Shown: in pieces, positions 25,865 through 34,468 of the stretch
How positions within the stretch are numbered: the stretch's first letter is position 1
Layout: the number at the start of each line of letters is the position of its first letter
Assembly: GCF_026341035.1 (NCBI RefSeq)
Contig: NZ_JAPEOQ010000002.1
Coordinates: 496,001 to 560,000 of the forward strand
Reading direction: 5' to 3'
Length of the DNA stretch: 64,000 nucleotides
Source: Streptomyces sp. NBC_01016
Lineage (GTDB): Bacteria > Actinomycetota > Actinomycetes > Streptomycetales > Streptomycetaceae
Program-made: the position numbers and the translations under genes
Notes under the pieces: model-generated
The model's input: the letters and a program-made list of their open reading frames with translations, nothing else
What the model was told of the DNA's origin: nothing
The model's database searches: none

Positions 25865-26674
25865 TCAGACCTCCGCGAGCACCGCGTCGGTGAACGGCGG
25901 CCACACCTCGGCCGCCCACGGCCCGAACGCCCGGTCCGTCAGCGCCACAGCGGCCACCCCGGCATCCGGGTCCACCCACAGGAACGTGCCCGACTGCCCG
26001 AAGTGCCCGAACGTCCGCGGCGACGACGAACTGCCCGTCCAGTGCGGCGACTTGTGGTCCCGGATCTCGAATCCGAGCCCCCAGTCGTTCGGGTTCTGGT
26101 GCCCGTACCCCGGAAGCACACCCTTCGTGCCCGGGTACTGCACGGTCATCGCCTCGGCCACGGTCCGCGGGTCGAGCAGTCGCGGCGCCTGCACCTCGGC
26201 GGCGAACCGCACCAGGTCGTCCACCGTCGACACACCGTCCTTGGCGGGCGATCCGTCGAGGGCCGTCCCCGTCATCCCCAGCGGTTCGAGCACGGCCTGG
26301 CGCAGGTACTCGCCGAACGGGATGTCCGTCGCCTTCGCGATGTGGTCTCCCAGCACCTCGAAGCCCGCGTTCGAGTACAGCCGCCGGGTGCCCGGCTCCG
26401 ACGTCGTCTTGTGCTCGTCGAAGGCGAGGCCACTGGTGTGCGCGAGCAGGTGCCGGACGGTCGAGCCCTCGGGGCCCGCCGGCTCCTCCAGCTCGATCGC
26501 CCCCTCCTCGTACGCGACCAGCGCCGCGTAGGCCGCGAGCGGCTTGGTGACCGAGGCCAGCGGGAAGCGGTGGGCCGTGGGTCCCCGGGTCCCCAGCACT
26601 GTGCCGTCCGCACGGACGACGGCTGCTGCGGCGGTCGGTACCGGCCAGTTCTCGATCAACGCGAGGCTCTGCAT
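25865..26674 (-). CDS. beta-lactamase-family serine hydrolase (class C-like esterase)
   Basis: 269-aa protein of the beta-lactamase/transpeptidase-like fold. Motifs: SVTK (S41-K44, nucleophile and base), YSNAG (YxN), and HFGQSG (HxG, in place of KTG). No signal peptide, so a cytosolic esterase or peptidase is more likely than antibiotic resistance. Shorter than exported class C enzymes (about 360 aa). Converges on the pirin gene with 27 bp between stops, and followed on the same strand by nothing in its operon. Substrate unknown. Confidence 0.9.
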   Translation of the reverse strand: MQSLALIENWPVPTAAAAVVRADGTVLGTRGPTAHRFPLASVTKPLAAYAALVAYEEGAIELEEPAGPEGSTVRHLLAHTSGLAFDEHKTTSEPGTRRLYSNAGFEVLGDHIAKATDIPFGEYLRQAVLEPLGMTGTALDGSPAKDGVSTVDDLVRFAAEVQAPRLLDPRTVAEAMTVQYPGTKGVLPGYGHQNPNDWGLGFEIRDHKSPHWTGSSSSPRTFGHFGQSGTFLWVDPDAGVAAVALTDRAFGPWAAEVWPPFTDAVLAEV

Positions 26675-26704
26675 GCGTACGAGCCTAATTCCTCGCTGAC
26701 GGCG

Positions 26705-27172
26705 TCAGAGCGTCAGCCTCATGGCGGGCGCGGGAGTGCGGGCGAAGCCGAGGGAGGAGTACAGGGGCTCGCCCTCGGCGGAGGCGTGCAGATCGACGCG
26801 GCGCACGTCGCGCTCCTTGAACCAGGCCAGCAGCGCCTCCATGCAGGCCCGCGAGTAGCCGCGGCGTCGGTGCGCGGGATCGGTGCAGACATTGAAGACG
26901 TGTCCCGCAGTGCCCTCGGGGTTTCCGGGACCGCCCAGGCTGAGGTTGATGGTGCCGGTCGCACAGGCCGCGAGCGTGCCCGGAACGTCCGGTGCCTCGA
27001 CCACGAATACCGCCAACGGGCCGCCCTCGTCGGCCAGATGGGACCGCAGGACCCGCGCCGTGTACGGCTGCCACTCCAGGTCGTCGCTCGGTCTCATCGA
27101 GTCCAGCATGATCTTGCGCAGGCGGACCAGTTCTTCGGCGTCGGCGGGCGTGGCACGGCGTACGGCAGTCAT
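26705..27172 (-). CDS. GNAT-family N-acetyltransferase
   Basis: 155-aa acetyltransferase. The acetyl-CoA loop is seen in FNVCTDPAHRRRGYSRACMEALLAWF (R-R-R-G-Y in the Q/RxxGxG/A position), followed by LHASAEGEPLYSSLGF, the usual C-terminal beta-alpha element. ATG 27172 is preferred to GTG 27181. Divergent from a merR gene with a 112-bp interval. Acceptor substrate unknown. Confidence 0.88.
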   Translation of the reverse strand: MTAVRRATPADAEELVRLRKIMLDSMRPSDDLEWQPYTARVLRSHLADEGGPLAVFVVEAPDVPGTLAACATGTINLSLGGPGNPEGTAGHVFNVCTDPAHRRRGYSRACMEALLAWFKERDVRRVDLHASAEGEPLYSSLGFARTPAPAMRLTL

Positions 27173-27246
27173 GGCCCGCACCGTAACCGGGCCGTCTTCG
27201 AGGTGTCCTCCCTATTTCGTGTGCCGCCCTATTTCCTGTGCCGTGC

Positions 27247-27277
27247 TTGCCTGGAGTGCACTCCAAGGTTCTAGCGT
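27247..27277 (+). promoter_or_regulatory. MerR-type promoter with 19-bp spacer and palindromic operator
   Basis: -35 TTGCCT (27247-27252), 19-bp spacer, -10 TAGCGT (27272-27277). The spacer holds the perfect 14-bp palindrome TGGAGTGCACTCCA (27252-27265). This stretched spacing with a central dyad is the signature of MerR-controlled promoters. The start site would fall at about 27284, on the merR ATG. Confidence 0.85.
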
Positions 27278-27284
27278 GGGGGCC

Positions 27285-27758
27285 ATGACGGTGATGGAGA
27301 CCACGTCCCGCTCCCGCGCGGCGACCCGGAAGACCGACAACTGTGCCTCGGCACCCCACTCACATCCCCGCCCCGAGGGCCAGGACCACTACACGATCAG
27401 CGAGGTCGTCGCCCTCACCGGACTGACCGCCCACACCTTGCGCTGGTACGAGCGGATCGGCCTGATGCCCGACGTCGACCGCTCGCACACCGGGCAGCGC
27501 CGCTACAGCAACCGTGACCTGGACTGGCTGTCGCTCGTCGGCAAGCTCCGGCTCACCGGGATGCCGGTGGCCGACATGGTGCGCTACGCCGAGCTGGTGC
27601 GCCGGGGCGAGGAGACCTTCGACGAGCGCAGGGAGCTCCTGGAAGCGACCCGCCGCGACGTCCTGAACCGGGTGGCGGAGCTGCAGGACACCTTGTCCGT
27701 ACTGGACTACAAGATCGACTTCTATGCGGGTGCCCGACCGGCGCCGGAGGGGGCTTGA
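27285..27758 (+). CDS. MerR-family transcriptional regulator
   Basis: 157-aa regulator. After a variable 35-residue leader comes the MerR winged helix: YTISEVVALTGLTAHTLRWYERIGLMPDVDRSHTGQRRYSNRDLDWLSLVGKLRLTGMPVADM (about 37-100), then the dimerisation coiled coil (ERRELLEATRRDVLNRVAELQDTLSVLDYKIDFY). It lacks a C-terminal metal-binding Cys set, so a small organic ligand is likely. The transcript seems leaderless (promoter start at about 27284, ATG 27285). Its stop overlaps the next gene region (TTGA), so it forms an operon with the aldo/keto reductase, presumably its target. Confidence 0.92.
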   Translation: MTVMETTSRSRAATRKTDNCASAPHSHPRPEGQDHYTISEVVALTGLTAHTLRWYERIGLMPDVDRSHTGQRRYSNRDLDWLSLVGKLRLTGMPVADMVRYAELVRRGEETFDERRELLEATRRDVLNRVAELQDTLSVLDYKIDFYAGARPAPEGA

Positions 27759-27763
27759 ACCGC

Positions 27764-28810
27764 ATGAGCAGCACGGAGCGGACGCAGCGGGCGAGCGAGC
27801 AGCGGCGCATTTCCACTGTTGAGTTGGGAAAGAACGGGCCCGTGGTGGGCATTCAGGGCCTCGGCTGCATGGGAATGAGCTGGGCCTATGGACCGACGGA
27901 CGCCGATGAGGCCAGGGCCACCCTGGAGCGGGCGCTGGAACTCGGCGTCACCTTGTACGACACCGCCGACGCCTACGGTGCCGGTGAGAACGAGAAGTTC
28001 CTCTCTCCTTTCGTCAAGGCGCATCGCGACGAGCTCGTCCTCGCGACCAAGTTCGCCATCGGATCCGACCCGAGCGACCCGTACAAGCGCGTCATCAACA
28101 ACGACCCCGCCTACATCAGGACCTGCATCGACTCCAGCCTCCAACGCCTGGACGTCGACTCGGTCGACCTGTACTACATGCACCGCCGCGACCCGAAGGT
28201 GCCGATCGAGGAGACGGTCGGCGCGATGGCCGAACTCGTCGCCGCCGGCAAGGTCAAGCACCTCGGCCTGAGCGAGGTGACCGCCGCCGAACTGCGCGCC
28301 GCCCAGGCCGTCCATCCGATCGCGGCCGTCCAGTCCGAGTGGTCGCTGTTCAGCCGCGACATCGAACGCTCGGTCGTGCCCGCCGCCGCCGAACTCGGCG
28401 TCGCCCTCGTGCCGTACTCCCCACTCGGGCGTGGCTTCCTCACCGGCGCCTTCGTCTCCGCCGACAAGGAACTCGCCGACGACGACTTCCGCCGCCACCA
28501 GCCCCGGTTCACCGGGGACAACGCCGCAGCCAACGCGGCCCTGTTGGAGCCGGTCCGTCAGGTCGCCGACGCCCACGGCGCCTCACTCGGCCAGGTCGCC
28601 CTGGCCTGGGTGCAGCAACAGGCGGGAGCCTTCGGCCTCGGCGTCGTCCCGATCCCCGGCACCCGCAAGCGCACGCGCGTCGAGGAGAACACCGCGGCGA
28701 CCCAGGTCGTGCTCACCGATGAGGAACTGGCGCTCCTCGAGCCCATCGCCGCGAAGGTCTCGGGCGACCGCTACGCGGACATGGCCTTCACGTCGGCGGG
28801 CCGCGAGTAG
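27764..28810 (+). CDS. aldo/keto reductase
   Basis: 348-aa NADPH-dependent (beta/alpha)8 oxidoreductase (AKR, YajO/IolS/perakine reductase-like). Catalytic tetrad: D66 and Y71 in YDTADAYG, K96 in LATKFAIG, H140 in YYMHRRD. Cofactor-site motifs SEWSLFSRDIE, PYSPLGRGFLTG and IPGTRKRTRVEENTAA are conserved. ATG 27764 is used; a TTG at 27755 overlapping the merR stop (TTGA) and 4 nt after GGAGG is a good alternative that adds MNR. Co-transcribed with merR. Typical inducers of MerR-AKR pairs are reactive carbonyls. Confidence 0.92.
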   Translation: MSSTERTQRASEQRRISTVELGKNGPVVGIQGLGCMGMSWAYGPTDADEARATLERALELGVTLYDTADAYGAGENEKFLSPFVKAHRDELVLATKFAIGSDPSDPYKRVINNDPAYIRTCIDSSLQRLDVDSVDLYYMHRRDPKVPIEETVGAMAELVAAGKVKHLGLSEVTAAELRAAQAVHPIAAVQSEWSLFSRDIERSVVPAAAELGVALVPYSPLGRGFLTGAFVSADKELADDDFRRHQPRFTGDNAAANAALLEPVRQVADAHGASLGQVALAWVQQQAGAFGLGVVPIPGTRKRTRVEENTAATQVVLTDEELALLEPIAAKVSGDRYADMAFTSAGRE

Positions 28811-28835
28811 CCGGACCGCCAGGGGAGGGGCGGCA

Positions 28836-28856
28836 GTGAGGCCCGCGGGGCCTCAC
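28836..28856. terminator. bidirectional hairpin
   Basis: GTGAGGCCC (28836-28844), 3-nt loop, GGGCCTCAC (28848-28856), perfect. It lies between the convergent reductase and acyltransferase genes and includes the stop codon of the latter. Confidence 0.75.
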
Positions 28857-30082
28857 GCCAGCCCCAGCGCGAACACCGCGAACCCGGCGGCGAGCAGCCC
28901 CGCCAGCGCCCGGCGCCCCCGGCTCACCTGCTTCCACGGTGCCTCGAAGCCCCGCGCATAGCGGCCTATCAGGATGAGCAGAGTCGCGAACAGCGGTAGC
29001 CACGCGAGGCGGATCGCTATCCAGGCGAGCGTGTCCGGTGCCGTCGTGAGGCCCGGTATCGCGCTGGCGAACGAGCCGGGTATCGCCGCCGCGAGCAGCG
29101 CCGTCTGGTGCCAGCACAGGATGGTCATCGCCGACAGGTTGATGACCACGACCGGTGCCCACAGGGCCGGGCGGCGCAGCAGCTTGGCCAGGCGGTCCCG
29201 CACCAGTATCGCGGCGCCGCTCTGTGCGGCCGCAAGGGCGAGGACCAGCAGCGACGGCGGGTGCGAGTTCGTCCGCGCCTCGCCCGGTACCCCGACCATC
29301 GACGCCGGGTAGTGGAAGAGCAGCAGCAAGGCCGCGAACAGAGTCGTTCCACCGACGAGCAGCGCCCAGGCCCCCCGCTTTCCGAGTCTCTTCTCGCCCC
29401 AGCAGACGCCGAGTTGATAGGCGAACATCCAGCCTGGAAGGAGATTGAGCAGGCTCAGCCACGACGGCATGGCCGAGGAGAAGGGGCCGTACCGGAGGAA
29501 GTCGACGACGGCGACCGATCCGATCAGTGGGACCACGGACCAGGCACCGAGCTTGTGCGCCGCCTTGATGCACCACGGTGTGAGCGCGGTGATCACGGTG
29601 TAGATGCCGACGAACCACAGGGGCTGTATCACCAGGGTGGAAGCTGTGCGCAACGTCGGCAGGGGTACCCCGAGGGCGTACAGCAAGGGCGCCAGCGCGG
29701 CCCACACCGCGGTCACGCCCAGCACGGGACGGCCCAGACGGGCGAGCCTGCCCCGCAGCCAGCCGGCCGTCGACGTGCCACGCTCCCGGGCCCGCCGGAA
29801 CGACAGGACCGACGCGTATCCGCCGACGAGGAAGAAGACCCCGAGCATCTGCAACACCCAACTGAGGGGCGCGAAGAAGCCGAAGCTGCTCAGCGGGCTC
29901 GCATTGTGCAGGGCGCCCTGCGGGTCCAGCGTGAAGCCCGCGAGCAGCCAGTGACCCGCGGGCACGGCGAGCAGGGCCAACGCCCGCAGCCCGTCCACTG
30001 CCCGATCCCGGTGGGCCGGGGTCTTCGCTTCGACCGAGGCGATGGCCGAGGACACGGAGGTGCGGAGAGAAGTGGCGGTCAT
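28853..30082 (-). CDS. membrane acyltransferase (Acyltransferase_3 family)
   Basis: 409-aa multi-spanning protein with about ten hydrophobic helices. The N-terminal RDRAVDGLRALALLAVPAGHWL carries the R-x10-H pattern of the Acyl_transf_3/OafB family, which transfers acetyl or other acyl groups to extracytoplasmic sugars or lipids. FFLVGGYASVLSFRRARERG and a later PGWMFAYQLGVCWGEKRLG are also family-like. ATG 30082 overlaps the TGA of the hydrolase gene (ATGA), so the two are translationally coupled. The pair may modify and process the same envelope molecule; this is inference. Confidence 0.88.
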   Translation of the reverse strand: MTATSLRTSVSSAIASVEAKTPAHRDRAVDGLRALALLAVPAGHWLLAGFTLDPQGALHNASPLSSFGFFAPLSWVLQMLGVFFLVGGYASVLSFRRARERGTSTAGWLRGRLARLGRPVLGVTAVWAALAPLLYALGVPLPTLRTASTLVIQPLWFVGIYTVITALTPWCIKAAHKLGAWSVVPLIGSVAVVDFLRYGPFSSAMPSWLSLLNLLPGWMFAYQLGVCWGEKRLGKRGAWALLVGGTTLFAALLLLFHYPASMVGVPGEARTNSHPPSLLVLALAAAQSGAAILVRDRLAKLLRRPALWAPVVVINLSAMTILCWHQTALLAAAIPGSFASAIPGLTTAPDTLAWIAIRLAWLPLFATLLILIGRYARGFEAPWKQVSRGRRALAGLLAAGFAVFALGLA

Positions 30083-31209
30083 GACGCAGCTCCCGTGGCG
30101 ATGTCGGCGAAGGCGCGCAGCGAGTCCGTGCCCGGCGCGAAGTAGCCCGTGTGGCCCTGGGCCTGCTCGGCAGGCACCCGGCGGGCTCCGAAGGAGGGGT
30201 CGGTCGGGTCGGTGCCGTGTCCCAGACCGAACAGCTCGACGTTCGGCACCTTGCCGATCCAGTCGCTGTCGTCCCGGGCCGCCCACACCCTGGCGCGCGT
30301 GTGCAGTTCGGCCACCGTGTCGGCATGCATTCCGGGCGAACCGAGGGCCACAAGGTCCGCAGCGGGAAGCCGGGACGCGGCGAGCCCGCACACCACCGAC
30401 CCGTAGCTGTGGCAGAAGACGGTCGGCTTCGGGGCGCCGGCCGCGGTGAGGCCCTGCGCGAAGCGGGCCAGCCTGGGGGCTCCCGCTTCGGCGAGCCGGC
30501 CCGTGGCCGCATCCGGGCCCAGACCCACCGGAGTGGTGTATCCGGCCCACGCCACCACGGCCGTCCGCCCGGCCGTCGCCCGGTGCAGCGAGCGCGCCAT
30601 CCCGGCGGGTGTCCCGTACACGTCCCTGGTCCGGTCGAACGTGCCCAGGTCGATATCGGAACCCGGCACGATCACGGAGACATGCCGAGCCGTCTCCAGG
30701 TCCCCGTAGACCTCGGCGACCTGGCCACGCCCGCGGGGATCGAAGGCGAGTATCCGGCGGCCTTGCGCGAGCAGTTGGGAGCAGCGGTCGGCGAGCGCAC
30801 GCGCCGAGGTCCGCTGTTGCTCGGTAAGCGTGCGGTCCTTGGCGTCGGCGCGGGACCTGGCCTGCTCGGCCCGCAGCGACAGCGCGTTCGCCTCGTACCG
30901 CAGAGCGATCGGGGCCCCGTCCAGATTGCCGACGACCGACGGGTGTCGCGCGACCAGAGCGTGCTGCTCCGCTGCGCTCAACCCGTGGAAGAAGGCGGCG
31001 ACTTGAGCAGGCCTTGCTGTCGCGGGGTCAGGCAGTCCGCGGCCCAGCGAATCGTCCGCGCGCCACGAAGCGGTGCCCGGGGGAGGGCCGGTGAGCGGGC
31101 GCTGCTCCTGGCCCGATGCCCAACCCGCCGTGCCGGACACGGCGATTGCCGTGAGCGCGGCGGCCGCCACGGCGCGACGGCCGCGTTGTTTCCATGAGCT
31201 CAGGCCCAT
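30079..31209 (-). CDS. secreted DUF1023-type alpha/beta hydrolase, copy 1
   Basis: 376-aa exported hydrolase: N-terminal KQRGRRAVAAAALTAIAVSGTAGWASG is a signal peptide or anchor. The catalytic domain (DUF1023, about 100-370) has ILAFDPRGRGQVAEVYGDL, the nucleophile elbow FCHSYGSVV (Cys where the family usually has Gly), LVALGSPGMHAD, and ARDDSDWIGKVP and GHTGYFAPGTDSL with the remaining acid and His. ATG 31209 follows GGGGAG. A paralogue lies at 34469-35680 beyond the two-component system. A candidate response-regulator box at 31301-31328 is 92 bp upstream. Confidence 0.9.
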   Translation of the reverse strand: MGLSSWKQRGRRAVAAAALTAIAVSGTAGWASGQEQRPLTGPPPGTASWRADDSLGRGLPDPATARPAQVAAFFHGLSAAEQHALVARHPSVVGNLDGAPIALRYEANALSLRAEQARSRADAKDRTLTEQQRTSARALADRCSQLLAQGRRILAFDPRGRGQVAEVYGDLETARHVSVIVPGSDIDLGTFDRTRDVYGTPAGMARSLHRATAGRTAVVAWAGYTTPVGLGPDAATGRLAEAGAPRLARFAQGLTAAGAPKPTVFCHSYGSVVCGLAASRLPAADLVALGSPGMHADTVAELHTRARVWAARDDSDWIGKVPNVELFGLGHGTDPTDPSFGARRVPAEQAQGHTGYFAPGTDSLRAFADIATGAAS

Positions 31210-31300
31210 CGCCCGTCTCCCCTTCGTCCAATGGTGTGACGAGGGGAAGGTAGGAGGACGGACGCGGCCGGGACGTCACACTGGGGAGCCAACCAGCCCT

Positions 31301-31328
31301 TGATACCTGGGTATTGATGACTGATACC
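31301..31328. promoter_or_regulatory. candidate response-regulator box before hydrolase 1
   Basis: TGATACC occurs twice (31301-31307, 31322-31328), 21 bp apart. The first is part of inverted arms ATACC-TG-GGTAT (31303-31314). The 11-mer ATACCTGGGTA recurs on the minus strand before the kinase gene. Confidence 0.5.
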
Positions 31329-31362
31329 GCAGTAGGGGGTCGGACGCCTCAGGAGTGGCGAA

Positions 31363-32040
31363 TCACCGTCCGCCGGGCTCTACGAGACCCGATTCATACG
31401 CGAAGATCACGGCCTGCGCCCGGTCGCGCAGGCCCAACTTCGCCAGCACACGGCCGATATGGGTCTTCACCGTCTGCTCGGCCAGCACCAGCTTCTGCGC
31501 GATCTCCTGGTTGGACAGTCCGCGCGCGATCAGCTCGAGAACCTCGGACTCACGCGGTGTCAGGGTCTTCAGGAGCGGATCGTGGCTCTTGCGGTTTGCG
31601 GGGCGGGTCTTGGCGAAGTCCGCGATGAGACGCTTGGTGACCGTGGGAGCGAGCAGTGCCTCACCGGCCGCGATCACACGCACCGCGGAGATCAGATCGG
31701 CCGGTGGCGCGTCCTTGAGCAGAAACCCGGACGCGCCCGCCCGCAGTGCGGCGTACACATAGTCGTCGACGTCGAACGTGGTGAGCATCAGGACCTTCGG
31801 CCGGTGCACCACGCCGGGCGGCGGGTCCATCAGTTCCTTGGTTGCGGCCAGCCCGTCCATCTCGGGCATCCGGACATCCATGAGGACGACATCGGGATGC
31901 GTGGAGCGGCTCACCTGGACGCCTTCCTTGCCGTCCGGGGCCTCTCCCACGACGTCGATGTCGCTCTGTGCGTTCAACAGCGCGGCGAAACCCGCCCGCA
32001 CCATGGTCTGGTCGTCGACGATGATCACGCGAATGGTCAT
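31363..32040 (-). CDS. NarL/LuxR-type response regulator
   Basis: 225-aa two-component regulator. Receiver domain 1-125: acidic pocket DD (9-10), phospho-acceptor D55 in VVLMDVRMPEMDG, K in FLLKDAPP. C-terminal LuxR helix-turn-helix: LTPRESEVLELIARGLSNQEIAQKLVLAEQTVKTHIGRVLAKLGLRDR (about 160-208). 15 bp after the kinase gene on the same strand, so both are made together. Likely binds the ATACCTGGGTA-like boxes upstream of its own operon and of the flanking hydrolase gene. Confidence 0.95.
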   Translation of the reverse strand: MTIRVIIVDDQTMVRAGFAALLNAQSDIDVVGEAPDGKEGVQVSRSTHPDVVLMDVRMPEMDGLAATKELMDPPPGVVHRPKVLMLTTFDVDDYVYAALRAGASGFLLKDAPPADLISAVRVIAAGEALLAPTVTKRLIADFAKTRPANRKSHDPLLKTLTPRESEVLELIARGLSNQEIAQKLVLAEQTVKTHIGRVLAKLGLRDRAQAVIFAYESGLVEPGGR

Positions 32041-32055
32041 GCGTGCCGAATTCCT

Positions 32056-33432
32056 TTATGCCGTCGGGGAGTCGGGCACGCTCAATGGGAGCCGGGCCGC
32101 GACACGGAAACCTCCGTCGGGCAGCGGGCCCACGTCCAGCGTGCCGCCGACCAACCGTACGCGCTCGTTCATCCCTATCAGCCCGTGTCCGGTACCGGCG
32201 GTCGATTCGACAGGTGATACCGGTTCCGCGGCCGGCCCGTTGACCACGACCACCAGCAGGGCGTCCCCGTCGAGGCTGATGGAGATCTGAGTCCGGGCAC
32301 CCGGAGCGTGCCGCACCACGTTCGACAGCGCCTCCTGCACGATGCGGTACGCGGAGAGGTCCACCGCCGGGGACACCTGGGCCAGCTCCACGACGAGAGC
32401 CAGCTCCGGATAGGACAGCTCGGCCGGCACCCCGCCTCGTACGGTCGCCTCGACCAGCTGCGGCAGGTGCGCGAGGCCGGGCTGCGGGACCAGGTCGCCC
32501 TGCGCCTCTTCGCTGCGCAGGACCGCGAGGAGACGGCGCATCTCGGTCAGTGACGCGCGCGCACCCGTGGCGATCGACTCGAACTCCTCGCGTGCCTCGT
32601 CGGGCAGGTCCTGCAGCCGGTAGGGCGCGGAGTCCGCCTGCACGGTGATCACCGACATGTGGTGGGCGACGACGTCGTGCAGCTCGCGCGCGATCCTGGC
32701 CCGCTCCTCGAGCAGTGTTCTGCGGGTCCGCTCGGCCTCGCTGATCGTCTCCTGCGCGACGAGCTTGCGTCTGGTCTCGCCGCGCTCCCGCAGCAAAGCG
32801 CCCAGGAGCAGCACCCCACCGCTCAGGACGATGAGGAGCACCCCCGTGTCCTGACTGGTGCTGTCGCGGAAGATGCCGACCACGATGCTGGCGGCGACGG
32901 TGACCAGCCAGATGTTCACGAGAACGCGACGGCTCTCCCGCAGAGCCAGCGCGATGCACAGCACCACGTAGGCCACGATCATCATGACCGTCCACGGCGA
33001 GGGATTGTGGGCGTCCCCCTGAAGCACAGGGATCGCGCCCAGCACGGCCGCGGTGATCATGATGTACCAGGCGGTCAGCGGGCGGCTCACCGCGAGGACC
33101 AGGGGAGCGGACTGGGCCACGCCGATCGCAGCGGCCAGTCCGCCGCCGACCCCGTAGTCGTTCGCCAACACCTGGGTCGTGGTCGGGATCAGCGCCGCGG
33201 TGAAGCCCAGCGCGAGCAGATAGGGCAACAGCCGCATCCAACGGCGGGGCGCGTGTGCCAGCAGGGGCTCCGACCGGTCGTCGCCCAGGGCCGCGGTGAG
33301 TGTCGAACCGGCCCAGGCAATCCGGTCGCCCAGCCCACGCACCGCTCCGGTCATGCGCCGAGAGCCCGCCGGGCCGGAACCGTCGTCCGGCGGGCGGGGC
33401 GTTTTCTCGGGAGATGGCGGTGCAGTGCTCAT
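32056..33432 (-). CDS. sensor histidine kinase (HisKA_3 type)
   Basis: 458-aa membrane kinase. A cytosolic N-terminal leader (about 1-60), five or six transmembrane segments (about 65-215: LLPYLLALGFTAALIP, PLVLAVSRPLTAWYIMITAAVLG, WTVMMIVAYVVLCIALAL, VNIWLVTVAASIVVGIF, VLLIVLSGGVLLLGALL), a coiled-coil linker, the phospho-His in RIARELHDVVAHHMSV, and the ATPase domain with YRIVQEALSNVVRHA and GTGHGLIGMNERV. ATG 33432 is chosen; an ATG at 33474 adds 14 residues. The sensor part is membrane-embedded with almost no extracellular domain, so it may sense membrane state. Confidence 0.93.
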   Translation of the reverse strand: MSTAPPSPEKTPRPPDDGSGPAGSRRMTGAVRGLGDRIAWAGSTLTAALGDDRSEPLLAHAPRRWMRLLPYLLALGFTAALIPTTTQVLANDYGVGGGLAAAIGVAQSAPLVLAVSRPLTAWYIMITAAVLGAIPVLQGDAHNPSPWTVMMIVAYVVLCIALALRESRRVLVNIWLVTVAASIVVGIFRDSTSQDTGVLLIVLSGGVLLLGALLRERGETRRKLVAQETISEAERTRRTLLEERARIARELHDVVAHHMSVITVQADSAPYRLQDLPDEAREEFESIATGARASLTEMRRLLAVLRSEEAQGDLVPQPGLAHLPQLVEATVRGGVPAELSYPELALVVELAQVSPAVDLSAYRIVQEALSNVVRHAPGARTQISISLDGDALLVVVVNGPAAEPVSPVESTAGTGHGLIGMNERVRLVGGTLDVGPLPDGGFRVAARLPLSVPDSPTA

Positions 33433-33470
33433 GGCCAGATCAGCGTAGACACCCGGGCCCGGTCGTGCCG

Positions 33471-33512
33471 TCATACCGGAGTGCTCAACCGCACCCCCTA
33501 CCCAGGTATGAG
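33471..33512. promoter_or_regulatory. candidate autoregulatory box of the two-component system
   Basis: Contains TCATACC (33471-33477), TACCCAGGTAT (33499-33509, the reverse complement of the 11-mer at 31303-31313) and GGTATGA (33506-33512). It lies directly upstream of the kinase gene. Confidence 0.5.
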
Positions 33513-33513
33513 G

Positions 33514-34392
33514 TCACAGCTCGGCGAGCAGCTCGGCCTTCTTCGACGTGAACTCCGCGTCGGTCACCAGACCCGCCTGGTGCAGCTCGCCCAGGTGCCG
33601 GATGCGGTCGGCGATGTCCGCGGGATCGCGCCTTCCGGCCCCCGCCGATTCGGTGCACAACGCCCCGCCCTGCGGCGGCGCCGGTCCGGACGCCCGCACG
33701 GCCGCCAGCACCGAGGCGGCGAACGGCAGTGACTCGTGCACCGGACCGTAGCCGAGGCCGAAGACGACCGCGGCCGGGTCCTGGTCCGCCTGACCAGGCT
33801 GTTCCCCGGAGGCGTCCCGGGGCAGCAGGCGCAGATGGCCCTCGAAGAGTTCGGGCGAGCGCCATTCGATGCCGCTCAGGTCCGAGATCGGGAACGTCTT
33901 GTCCCCGGCCTTCCATTTCGCGGAGGACGCTCCGGTCCAGAACCACCGGAAGGCCACCGAGTCTCCGTCGAACGTGGCCTTCCCGTCGTAGGCCTTGAAC
34001 TGCCGGGGCGCCTCTGGAGGCGCCACCAGATACTTTTCCGGGCGCACGTCTTCGTGGTCGGAGATCTTCGCCCGCAGCTCGTCCGCGTAGTACTCGCCGA
34101 GCGTCTCCCGCTCGGCCGGCAGCACGAGGCGGTACGGGTCGCTCCCCTCCTTGAGCTGACCCGCAGCAGCGTCCATCAGGGGGTCCGCGCCCGGCCGCGG
34201 CACCGCGTGCAGCACGACGGTCCCGCGTTTTCCAGGCGTCAGGGACACCGCCGCGACCGCTTCCAGGGGGATGCGGCGTTCGCCCAGCGCCTGAAGGAGC
34301 TTCGGCGTGCGGATCCCCCGTTCGAAGCGGATGAGCACGGAGTCGGACTCGAACTCCCAGGCGGCATGAAATCCGGCCAGTACGTCACCCAT
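33514..34392 (-). CDS. DUF4429 protein with C-terminal SHOCT domain
   Basis: 292-aa cytosolic protein. Two DUF4429 (PH-like) repeats: about 5-115 (GFHAAWEFESDSVLIRFERG, IPLEAVAAVSLTP) and about 135-240 (AYDGKATFDGDSVAFRWFW, FPISDLSGIEWRSPELFEGHLRLLP). The C-terminal 34 residues (IADRIRHLGELHQAGLVTDAEFTSKKAELLAEL) are a SHOCT motif, an oligomerisation element. ATG 34392 gives the usual MGDVLAG start; ATG 34401 is nine bases upstream. The gene stop is next to the kinase promoter. Function unknown; DUF4429 proteins are thought to bind membranes or partner proteins. Confidence 0.88.
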   Translation of the reverse strand: MGDVLAGFHAAWEFESDSVLIRFERGIRTPKLLQALGERRIPLEAVAAVSLTPGKRGTVVLHAVPRPGADPLMDAAAGQLKEGSDPYRLVLPAERETLGEYYADELRAKISDHEDVRPEKYLVAPPEAPRQFKAYDGKATFDGDSVAFRWFWTGASSAKWKAGDKTFPISDLSGIEWRSPELFEGHLRLLPRDASGEQPGQADQDPAAVVFGLGYGPVHESLPFAASVLAAVRASGPAPPQGGALCTESAGAGRRDPADIADRIRHLGELHQAGLVTDAEFTSKKAELLAEL

Positions 34393-34468
34393 GTGGCTCA
34401 TCGTAGGCGGAGCGCGCGTCTCCGTCGCCTGTCGTGGCAGACCGCTGTTTCAGCACTTTCTACGCGCG

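Noticed and set aside
25865..26674. Beta-lactamase resistance gene
   Set aside because: No signal peptide, short length and HxG in place of KTG; an intracellular esterase or peptidase is more likely.
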